64,000 nt of DNA from Bufo bufo (Eukaryota; Chordata; Amphibia; Anura; Bufonidae), in NCBI RefSeq assembly GCF_905171765.1, contig NC_053391.1:687885257-687949256 (forward strand), in the 5' to 3' direction. The notes beneath the pieces were generated by a model. It made no database searches, had not been told where the DNA came from, and saw nothing but the letters and a program-made list of their open reading frames with translations. A program made the position numbers and the translations under genes. Numbering within the stretch: the stretch's first letter is position 1; each line of letters begins with the position of its first letter. Below are positions 55,293 through 64,000 of this stretch, piece by piece.

Positions 55293-58200
55293 ATGGATGC
55301 GATGGTTGGAGTGAAGTTCAACGACGAAGAGGAGGAACTCCTGGTGACTGTAAGTTATCTTACATTAAAGTCGTGTATTTGATTACATTTCACCTGCATA
55401 AAGAGTGCTATAAAAAAAATCGCCAGTGCGACCTTCTTCAAATCATATTTTTCTTAAGTGCACAAAACTTTACATTTTATAAGGTCTCACTAGAAATTAG
55501 TGATTGTTGCACTAAGTATTCCTGTGACATCACACCCACTATGTTAGTAGCATATTTGTATGGAAATCATAGAAATATATTTCACATGCACATTGCACAT
55601 CCATTGTCATGCCACACACTATATTCTGCACACACACTATATACCGCACACACACAATATACCGCACACACACTATATACCGCACACACACATTATATAC
55701 CGCACACACACACTATATACCACACACACACTATATACCGCACACACACTATATTCCGCACACACATTATATACCGCACACACACATTATATACCGCACA
55801 CACACACTATATACCACACACACACACTATATACCACACACACACTATATACCACACACACACACACTATATACACCGCACACACACTATATACAGCGTC
55901 ATTGCTAGCTCGCTATGACGCCGTGCGCTTCTTGCCACCACCGCTGTACAGTAATACACTTGTATAGATCATACAAGTGTATCACAGTACAGCGGTGGTG
56001 GCGGGAAGCGCACGTCATCATAGCAACCAATGACGCTGTGCGCTTGTCCACTCTGCAGGACGGCAGGATGGGTTTGTACGGTCCGTAGTTTTGAAAAACA
56101 CGCCCATGTGCAGGCGGCCTAAATCTAATATTTCCACCTCAAAGCATTAAATACTTTTTGCAGTCTACTTGAGTAAATTATTTTTAATACTATTATTGTT
56201 AAAAATTGGGATTATATGCTTGCATTTTTCTCTTGCAGCGGATGTTGACCGCACCCGGTCCCACGCCGAGAAGCAGAGAATTGTGCGGGAGCTGGCCTAT
56301 GAAATCTGGCGCCAAACGGGTGTAAAACACCGCCGTCTGGCCATCATTAAAAAATGGTCAGACATGAAGAGAAGACAGCCGCGGTTTATAAAAAGAATCC
56401 TGGACGAAAAATGCCCAGGTACATGCGTAAATAACTTTTATATGTTTTGCCCACACTTTGTAATGTATACAGTGCTAAGCAAAAGTATTCACACCCCTTG
56501 ACTTCGTTCTTTTTTTTGTTGCCTCACTCCATGGAATTAGCATGGATTGTTTGAGGATTTCCATCATGTAATTTGTAGAACATGCCCACAACTTGGACCT
56601 TCTTTTAAATTGGTTAATTGTGAAGCAAACAACAAATAGGACAAAATAATAGAAAAGGTCAATGTGCATAACTATTCACCCCCTAAACTCAATCCTTTGT
56701 AGAGCCACCTTTTGCGTCAATCACAGCTTCAAGTCGCTTTGGATAAGTCTCTATGAGCAGTTGCCACATCTTACCACTGGGATTTTTGCCCGTTCCTCCT
56801 TGCAATACTGATTCTGCTCCTTCCAATTTGATGGTTTGCGCTTGTGAACAGCAATCTTTAAGTCTGACCACAGATTTTCTATTGGACTGAGATCTTGGCT
56901 GTGACTCGGCCATTCCAACACATTTATATGTTTACCCTTAAACCACTCAAGTGTTGCTTTAGCCGTGTGTTTGGGGTCATTGTCCGGCTGGAAGGAGAAC
57001 CTCCGTCCTAGCCTCAGATCATGCACAAAGTGGGACAGGTTTTGCTCAAGAATATCCCTGTATTTAGCACCATCCATGTTTCCCTCAACTCTGACCAGTT
57101 TCCCAGTCCCAGCAGCTGAAAAACATCCCCACAGCATGATGGTGCCACCACCATGTTTCATTGTGGGGATGGTGTTCTTTGGGTGTGTTGGGTTTGTGCC
57201 AGACAAGTGATGGACTGAACAATCACTGTGTCTGCAGTAGAAGCCTGAGGGCTAGCCTCCTTCCTACGGGATATGGACCCAGGACTATGGAGACCCCCAC
57301 TCTGACCCATTTGGGTTAGAGGGAACTATAAACCATGATTTTTTTGTTGAGTTCATAGGCCACATCTTTCCTATTCCCCATTAACCCCTTAAGGACACAG
57401 CCTTTTTACACCTTAGGACCAGGCCATTTTTTGAAAATCTGACCAGAGTCCCTTTAAGTGCTGATAACTTTAAAACGGTTTGACTTATCCAGGCCGTTCT
57501 GAGATTGTTTTTTCGTCACATATTGTACTTCATGACACTGGTAAAATGGAGTAAAAAAAAAAATTTTTTTTGCACCAAAAAATACCTAATTTAACAAAAA
57601 TTTGAAAAAAATTTGCAAATTTCAAAGTTTCAGTTTCTCTACTTCTGTAATACATAGTAATACCCCCAAAAATTGTGATGACTTTACATTCCCCATATGT
57701 CTACTTCATGTTTGAATTGTTTTGGGAATGATATTTTATTTTTTGGGGATGTTATAAGGCTTAGAAGTTTAGAAGCAAATCTTGAAATTTTTCCGAAATT
57801 TACAAAAACTCAATTTCTAGGGACCAGTTCAGGTCTCAAGTCACTTTGCGAGGCTTACATTATAGAACCCACCCAAAAATGACCCCATCTAAGAAACTAC
57901 ACCCCTCAAGGTATTCAAAACTGATTTTGCATACGTTGTTAACCCTTTAGGTGTTGCACAAGAGTTATTGGCAAATAGGGAGGAAATTTGAGAATTTCAT
58001 TTTTTTGTCTAATTTTTCATTTTAACCCATTTTTTCCACTAACAAACCAAGGGTTAACAGCCAAACAAGACTGTATCTTTATTGCCCTGACGACTCTGCC
58101 ATTTACAGAAACACCCAATATGTGGCCGTAAACTACTGTACGGCCACACAGCGGGGCGTAGAGTGAAAGGTGCGCCGTTTGGTTTTTGGAAGGCTGATTT

Positions 58201-61200
58201 TTATGGACTGGTTTATTTACACCATGTCCCATTTGAAGCCCCCTGATGCACCCCTAGAGGAGAAACTCCCTAAAAGTGACCCCATCTAAGAAACTACACC
58301 CCTCAAGGTATTCAAAACTGATTTTACATACGTCGTTAACCCTTTAGGTGTTGCACAAGAGTTATTGGCAAATGGCGATGAAATTTGAGAATTTCATTTT
58401 TTTGCCTAATTTTCCATTTTAACCCATTTTTTCCACTAACAAAGCAAGGGTTAACAGCCAAACAAGACTGTATCTTTATTGCCCTGACTCTGCTGTTTAC
58501 AGAAACACCCCATATGTGGCCGTAAACTACTGTACGGGCACACAGCGGGGCGTAGAGTGAAAGGTGCGCCGTTTGGTTTTTGGAGGGCTGATTTTGCTGG
58601 ACTGTTTTTTTGGCACCATGTCCCATTTGAAGCCCCCCTGATGCACCCCTAGATTATAAACTCCATAAAAGTGACCCCATCTAAGAAACTACACCCTCAA
58701 GGTATTCAAAACTGATTTTACAAACTTTGTTAACCCTTTAGGTGTTGCACAAGATTTAATGGAAAATAGAGATACAATTTCAAAATTTCACTTTTTTGGC
58801 AGATTTTCCATTTTAATATTTTTTTTCCAGTTACAAAGCAAGGGTTAACAGCCAAACAAAACTCATTATTTATGGCCCTAATTCTGTAGTTTACAGAAAC
58901 ACCCCATATGTGGTCGTAAACAGCTGTACGGGCACACGGCAGGGCGCAGAAGGAAAGGAACACCATATGGTTTTTGGAAGGCATATTTTGCTGGACTGGT
59001 TTTTTTGACACCATGTCCCATTTGAAGCCCCCCTGATGCACCCCTAGAGTAGAAACTCCAAAAAAGTGACCCTATTTTAGAAACTACGGGATAGGGTGGC
59101 AGTTTTGTTGGTACTAGTTTAGGGTACATATGATTTTTGGTTGCTCTATATTACACTTTTTGTGCGGCAAGGTAACAAGAAATAGCTTTTTTGGCACCGT
59201 TTTTTTTTTGTTATTTACAACATTCATCTGACAGGTTAGATCATGTGGTAATTTTGTAGAGCAGGTTGTCACGGACGCGGAGATACCTAATATGTATACA
59301 ATTTATTTTATTTATGTAAGTTTTACACAATGATTTCATTTTTAAAACCAAAAAAATGTTTTAGTGTCTCCATAGTCTAAGAGCCATAGTTTTTTCAGTT
59401 TTTGGGCGATTATCTTAAGTATGGTCTCATTTTTTGCGGGATGAGATGACGGTTTGATTGGCATCTATTTTGGGGTGCATATGACTTTTTGATTGCTTGC
59501 TATTACACTTTTTGTGACGTAAGATGACAAAAAATGGCTTTTTTTACACGGTTTTTATTTTTATTTTTTTACGGTGGTCATCTGAGGGGTTAGATCATGT
59601 GATATTTTTATAGAGCCGGGCGATACGGACGCGGCGATACCTAATATGTATACTTTTTTTTTTATTTATGTAAATTTTACACAATGATTTCATTTTTGAA
59701 ACAAAAAAAATCATGTTTTAGTGTTTCCATAGTCTAAGAGCCATAGTTTTTTCAGTTTTTGGGCGATTATCTTAGGTAGGGTATGATTTTTGCGGGATGA
59801 GATGACGGTTTGATTGTTACAATTTTGGCGTACATGCGACTTTTTTGATCACTTTTATTACCTTTTTTGGGAAGTAAGGTGGGCAAAATTTCAATTTCAT
59901 CATAGTTTTTTATTTTTTATTTTTATGGTGTTCACCGTTCGGGTAAAGTAACATGACCGTTTTATAGATCAGGTCGTTACGGACGCGGCGATACCAAACA
60001 TGTGTAGGGAATTTTATTTTTTTTATTTTTTATCAGTGATAAATGTGTTTTTTTATTTTTACTTTTTTTTCACTTTTATTCACTTTTTTTTGACCCAGAC
60101 CCACTTGGTTCTTGAAGATCCAGTGGGTCTGATGTCTGTATAATACAGTACAGTACAATATATATTGTTCTGTACTGTATTTTACTTACACTGAACAGAT
60201 CTATGCCTTTCAGCACAGATCTGTTCAGCACCATGGACAGCAGGACGCCTGAGAGGCGTCCTGTTGCCATGGGAACCTTCCCCGTCTGCTCAGTACTGCT
60301 CAGAACTTCGCAGACGGGGAAGGGTAAGGAGGGGATCTCTCGGGGGGCTCTCTGGGGGCTCTCTCCCTCCCCATCGGGGGGCTGCAAAGGCACAGCAGCC
60401 CCCCGATGGGAGAGGGAGGGAGCTCCCTGCGCTGTTAACCTTTTCCATACAGCGGTCCGTACGGACCGCTGTATGGAAAGGGTTAAACGGCTGACATCGC
60501 ATCGCAGATGTCAGCCGTTTATACCAGGGTGCCAGCAATGTGCTGGCACCCTGGTATCCCCACTAGACACCAACGATTATACAAGGGGAGGCGGGCGGGG
60601 GATCGCGATCCCGCCTGCCGCACCGCCCGCCTCCCGCACCGCCCACACCGCCCGCAACCCTCCCCCTGCACCTCCCGCCACCATAAAAATCATTCGGGGG
60701 TGCAGGGGGGGGTGAATAAAACTTTTTTTTTAGGCATATAAAGTTTCTGATCCCCGCGGTCAGGGACTGCGGGGACCAGAAACTTCAGAAATCGCAGCAA
60801 ACCGCAGGTCTGAATTGACCTGCGGTTTGCCGCGATCGCCGACATGGGGGGGTCACCGGACCCCCCCGCGCATTTAGCCTAGGTGCCTGCTCAATGATTT
60901 GAGCAGGCACCGGGTTCCGATCACTGCCAGCCGCACGGCAGTGATCGAAAATACACAGGGCGTACATGTACGCCCTGTGTCCTTAAGTACCAGGGCACAA
61001 GGGCGTACCTGTACGCCCTATGTCCTTAAGAGGTTAAAGTTGCATCGTGTGAATTCATAAACGCAATAAGGGTTAACTCTGCTCTGAGACTCCCAATGAC
61101 TGTTTTAGTTTATTTGATCCTTTGTTCTATTTTGTTAGTGATGGGATTAGGAAGTAGATGACTCTGGTGTAGAGAAGTAGATCATCCTATAATACACTGA

Positions 61201-61666
61201 GGAGATAATTCCATCCCATGGGTCTCCTCTCGCCTTATTGTTCCATCAAGACACTGTGGAGGGGATGTCTTTTTTCATACTGTTAATTTTTGATTGAATT
61301 ATGCGTCATAAAGCTGGCAGCCACTGCAATTATATATAGATCCCGCCATATTGGAATTTATTTATATCTAATGTTCTTAAGATTTGGGAGTTGTTTATCT
61401 AAAATCTGAACATTCTGTGATCACAGAAGTTCCTATTCCCTCCATTCAGAGAAGGCGATCGGCGGAGGCTGTGAAGGTGGTGGAGATTGAGGAGAAACAG
61501 GAGGAGGAGGCCGAACCCTCCCAGGCTATTGAGCCACCCCCACCAGATGTGGGAGAAGTGAAGGAGGTGGAAAGTGCTGTACCCTCAAGCACCACCCCAC
61601 CTCAGGAAGAGGAGGAAGAGGAGGAAGAGGAGGAAGAGGAGGCGATCACCAGCCCCCGCCAGGAGG
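55293..61666 (+). CDS. Myb/SANT-like DNA-binding protein gene, three candidate exons
   Basis: Exon 1, 55293-55349 ([10 protein letters not shown], then acidic EEEELLVT), ends at a perfect donor gtaagt. Exon 2, 56239-56418, follows the acceptor ttttctcttgcag and encodes a Myb/SANT-like helix set ([35 protein letters not shown]), ending at donor gtacat. Exon 3, 61427-61666, follows gatcacag and encodes an acidic linker with poly-Glu, ending at donor gtaaat. Exon 2 leaves one base and exon 3 supplies two, so their phases agree. Exon 1 ends in phase 0 while exon 2 opens after two bases, so that junction is doubtful. The protein is probably the DNA-binding partner of a Harbinger-type transposon. 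The second intron (5.0 kb) has been enlarged by later insertions. Confidence 0.5.
55615..55893. repeat. Minisatellite, ccgcacacacactatata units
   Basis: About 14 units of 18-22 bp with variable ac runs. Confidence 0.92.
55894..56043. repeat. Hairpin with ~65-bp arms
   Basis: cagcgtcattgct at the left pairs with agcaaccaatgacgctg at the right. The inner parts gccaccaccgctgtac and gtacagcggtggtggc pair closely around the loop agatc at about 55968. Confidence 0.85.
56470..57215 (-). mobile_element. Tc1/mariner-like element, truncated
   Basis: One terminal repeat (cagtgctaagcaaaagtatt, 56470) is preceded by TA (56468-56469). The other end is cut near 57215, after the middle of the transposase. 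The terminus type (tattcacaccccttgac) differs from the two other Tc1-like copies here, so it is a third lineage. Confidence 0.88.
56751..57206 (-). pseudogene. Tc1-like transposase C-terminal half
   Basis: 151 codons open on the minus strand. [19 protein letters not shown] includes the region after the first Asp. [17 protein letters not shown] carries the second Asp. [20 protein letters not shown] carries the last acidic residue. The N-terminal DNA-binding part is absent by truncation, and the frame ends early at CGNCS. It is the longest uninterrupted Tc1 frame in the window. Confidence 0.9.
57216..57380. other. Short unassigned gap between the Tc1 fragment and the TTAA element
   Basis: No feature seen. 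Confidence 0.3.
57840..59090. repeat. Three ~390-bp tandem units in the TTAA element
   Basis: Each contains aagaaactacacccctcaag, aaccctttaggtgttgcaca, gggttaacagccaaacaa, acatatggggtg-type words and catgtcccatttgaagcccc. Similar minus-strand frames in each unit are by-products. Confidence 0.9.
60130..61033. repeat. Serial hairpins at the end of the TTAA element
   Basis: Successive palindromes include 60234-60270 (caggacgcctgagaggcgtcctg), 60362-60415, 60441-60480 (19 of 20 bases pair), 60485-60520, 60521-60557 (17-bp arms), 60740-60782, 60797-60830, 60882-60911, 60917-60946, 60959-60976 and 61002-61020. They are nearly back to back. Confidence 0.88.
61038..61426. other. Intron sequence before candidate exon 3
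   Basis: No repeat of the window recognised. It contains the acceptor side gtgatcacag at 61417-61426. Confidence 0.35.
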
Positions 61667-61796
61667 GTAAATATGCGCACATAGCAATATGATTATGTAT
61701 CCATAACATGTACATAAACATTAAAAGGGCTAACAATGAGGCGACAACATACACTATAGTAATGCAAGAAAATAACACTGGACAATAACTCTTTAA

Positions 61797-63428
61797 CCCC
61801 TTAGGGACCCATGACGTATCGGTACGGCATGTTTCCCGAGTCCTTAAGGACCCATGACGTACCGGTACGTCATGTGTTGTTCCGATTACCGCCGCCCGGC
61901 GGGCGGTGATCGGAACAAGGTGCCTGCTCAAAGTGGGACAAAAAAGTTTTCCCCCGAAAAAATTAAAAGTTTCAAGCAAAAATAAACAAAAATGTAATTT
62001 TCCCCAAATAAAGTTAAAAAAAATTGGTAAAAAATAGGGAGGGAAATAAAGTATACATATTAGGTATCGCCGCATCCTTATCGACCGGCTCAATAAACCT
62101 ATCACATGACCTAACCCCCCAGATGAACACCGTAAAAAATAAAAAATAAAAACTGTGCTAAATAAACCATTTTTTGTCACCTTACATCACAAAAAGTGTA
62201 ATAGCAAGCGATCAAAAAGTCATATGCACCCCAAAATAGTGCCAATCAAACCGTCATCTCATCCCTCAAAAAATAAGACCCTACCTAAGATAATTGCCCA
62301 AAAACTGAAAAAACTATGGCTCTCAGAATATGGAGACACTAAAACATGATTTTTTTTTGTTTCAAAAATGATATTATTGTGTAAAACTTACATAAATAAA
62401 AAAAAAAAGTATACATATTAGGTATCGCCGCGTCCGTGTCGACCGGCTCTATAAAAATATCACATGACCTAACCCCTCAGATGAACACCGTAAAAAATTT
62501 AAAATAAAAACTGTGCTAAATAAACTATTTTTTGACACCTTACATCACAAAAAGTGTAATAGCAAGCAATCAAAAAGTCACAAACACCCCAAAATAGTGC
62601 CAATAAAACCGTCATCTCATCCCGCAAAAATCATACCCTACCCAAGGTAATTGCCAAAAACTGAAAAAATTATGGCTCTCAGACTATGGAAACACTAAAA
62701 CATGATTTTTAGTGTTTCCATGCTTCAAATGCTCCATGCTTCCATGCTTCAAAAAAAAAATCATTGTGTAAAACTTACATAAATAAAAAAAGTATACATA
62801 TTAGGTATCGTCACATCCGTGACAACCTGGTCTATAAAAATATCACATGATCTAACCTGTCAGATGAATGTTATAAATAACAAAAAATAAAAACGGTGCC
62901 AAAACAGCTATTTCTTGTTATCTTGCCTCACAAAAAGTGTAATATAGAGCAACCAAAAATCATATGTACCCTAAACTAGTACCAACAATACTGCCACCCT
63001 ATCCCGTAGTTTCTAAAATGGGGCCACTTTTTTGGAGTTTCTACTCTAGGGGTGCATCAGGAGGGCTTCAAATAGAACATGGTGGCAAAAAACCAGTCCA
63101 GCAAAATCTGCCTTCCAAAAACCGTATGGCATTCCTTTCCTTCTGCGCCCTGCCGTGTGCCTGTACAGTAGTTTATGACCACATATGGGGTGTTTCTGTA
63201 AACTACAGAATTAGGGCCATAAATATTGAATTTGGTTTGGCTTTTAACCCTTGCTTTGTAACTGGAAAAAAAGTGAAATTTAGAAATTGTATCTCTATTT
63301 TCCATTAATTCTTGTGGAACACCTAAAGGGTTAACGACGTTTGTAAAATCAGTTTTGAATACCTTGAGGGGTGTAGTTTCTTAGATGGGGTCACTTTTAT
63401 GTAGTTTCTACTCTAGGGGTGCATCAGG
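61797..63428 (-). mobile_element. Second TTAA-type element, opposite orientation, truncated
   Basis: TTAA at 61793-61796 is followed by ccccttagggacccatgacg. A hairpin series is then brief (61840-61925; ccgccgcccggcgggcgg), and the reverse complement of the internal units of the first element follows: taggtatcgccgcatcc (62066), taggtatcgccgcgtcc (62421), taggtatcgtcacatcc (62803), and cccatatgtggtc/gaaactacag-type words to 63428. Sequence homology breaks at gcatcaggggg|cctgggcg. The far end is not seen. Confidence 0.8.
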
Positions 63429-63850
63429 GGGCCTGGGCGTAGGAAGCGGGGGGGGACGGGTCCCCCCCAGGAAATAATGCGGGGGTGGACAGGTATGGTC
63501 AAATCCCCCCCAGCGGCAGCGGGGCAATGTGTGCGGCGGTGGCGGGGCAGGCACTGAGATGAGCGCTTCCATTGTGGAAGCGAAGCGCTCATCTCCATGG
63601 TGATCTGTTTCTATTTGTATCGCCGTCCTCAGGACAGCGATACAAACAGAAGGCTGTGCGGAGGAGCAGGGCAGGGAGGTGTGTGCCTTTCCTTTTCCTC
63701 TGATAGGCGGCGCGATGACGTCATCGCGCCGCCTGAGCCGTACAGCACTGGAGTCGGGACACAGTGACAGGCCGGAAGAGGCCTGCATCGCATCGCTCCA
63801 AAGAGGTAAGTATAAGTGTTATTATTAAATATATACAATACTTTGTTTTA
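63429..63850. mobile_element. GC-rich repeat with hairpins, unclassified
   Basis: Palindromes gatgagcgcttcc ... gaagcgctcatc (63557-63594), ctatttgtatcgccgtcctc ... gacagcgatacaaacag and the near-perfect ggcggcgcgatgacgtcatcgcgcc (63707-63733). No coding frame is supported. It begins where the TTAA element is interrupted and looks like another nonautonomous element. Confidence 0.5.
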
Positions 63851-64000
63851 CTGGCACTTGATTGGGGGGGCTATTACTGGCACTTGATTGGGGGGGGGCT
63901 ATTACTGGCACTTGATTGGGGGGGCTATTACTGGCACTTGATTGGGGGGCTATTACTGGCACTTGATTGGGGGGGCTATTACTGGCACTTGATTGGGGGG
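63851..64000. repeat. Tandem repeat, ~25-bp units, running off the window
   Basis: Six units of ctattactggcacttgattg plus a G-run of 5-9. Unit length varies with the G-run. Confidence 0.95.

Larger units (their letters stand above)
54968..56460 (+). mobile_element. Myb/SANT-type DNA transposon, 5' portion
   Basis: It begins tagtgatggacgaacatctg with CGAA/TTCG-rich subterminal sequence, homologous to 745-1335. It includes two candidate exons, a minisatellite (55615-55893) and a hairpin (55894-56043). The preceding 8 bases ttcgcaag could be one side of a duplication, but the far end is not found in the window. Confidence 0.55.
57385..61033. mobile_element. TTAA-flanked non-autonomous DNA element (3,649 bp)
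   Basis: It begins ccccttaaggacacagcc and ends gtacgccctatgtccttaagagg. It is flanked by TTAA at 57381-57384 and 61034-61037, giving termini cc[cc/tc]cttaaggac in inverted form. TTAA duplication suggests the piggyBac superfamily (Kolobok also uses TTAA). There is no transposase. Inside are three ~390-bp tandem units (about 57840-58250, 58270-58640, 58660-59090), then ~280-bp units with gaccgcggcgatacctaat-like words (59230-59990), and a terminal series of hairpins. The opposite-orientation relative starts at 61797. Confidence 0.88.

Noticed and set aside
55373..55967. Histidine/threonine-rich protein genes in three plus-strand frames
   Set aside because: They are translations of the ccgcacacacactatata minisatellite.
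61602..62180. 192-codon minus-strand frame ending in poly-serine
   Set aside because: It is antisense to the Glu-rich exon and then runs through TTAA-element repeat sequence. No domain.

Overview
This window is non-coding-rich vertebrate DNA built almost entirely from transposable elements and their relics. No bacterial features are present: there are no operons, Shine-Dalgarno sites, CRISPR arrays or phage genes. The repeat mix (DIRS tyrosine-recombinase retrotransposon, chromodomain Ty3/Gypsy element, several hAT lineages with BED-finger transposases, Tc1-like elements, TTAA-flanked elements and foldback MITEs), together with one odorant receptor of the fish/amphibian 131-2-like type, points to an anuran amphibian with a large genome. 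Species cannot be told from the sequence alone.

Layout: 0-3.5 kb holds hAT relics on both strands and the 5' end of a Myb/SANT-type repeat. 3.5-7.3 kb is a 5'-truncated DIRS element (gag tail, RT/RNase H, tyrosine recombinase, 53-bp inverted repeats). 7.3-10.4 kb is repeat debris and a minisatellite. 10.36-26.81 kb is one Ty3/Gypsy element with both LTRs. Its reverse transcriptase is split by an 11.2-kb hAT element (12569-23754) with a perfect 8-bp target duplication. That hAT carries a BED-finger transposase reading frame, two large tandem arrays, and its own ~0.76-kb insertion that separates the transposase from its C-terminal domain. 26.8-29 kb is tandem repeats. 29.06-31.56 kb is a decayed hAT relative on the plus strand. 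31.8-33.4 kb is an unclassified repeat interrupted by a solo LTR with 5-bp duplication. 34.1-39.0 kb is an LTR plus gag-like repetitive reading frame broken by a 1.3-kb hAT foldback MITE, followed by an inverted duplication enclosing a hAT exon fragment. 39.5-44.2 kb has a palindromic MITE, a minisatellite and a 2.4-kb deletion derivative of the large hAT. 45-50.2 kb has two Tc1-like elements, one holding a 500-bp hAT MITE. 50.25-51.18 kb is the odorant receptor, the only convincing intact host gene. 53.2-54.9 kb is another Tc1-like element. 55-61.7 kb is a split Myb/SANT-like gene whose intron contains a Tc1 fragment and a 3.65-kb TTAA-flanked element. 61.8 kb to the end is a second, opposite copy of that family and other GC-rich repeat sequence.

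Six insertion events are dated relative to their host by target-site duplications that can be read directly, so the window is a clear record of nested transposition. A candidate unidentified host exon (44940-45328, minus) is flagged. I found no feature that I can defend as a new biological system. The most unusual signals are the higher-order coding-like 93-bp array inside the large hAT, the tandem arrays between the 5' end and transposase in separate hAT copies, and a run of consecutive hairpins at the end of the TTAA element.
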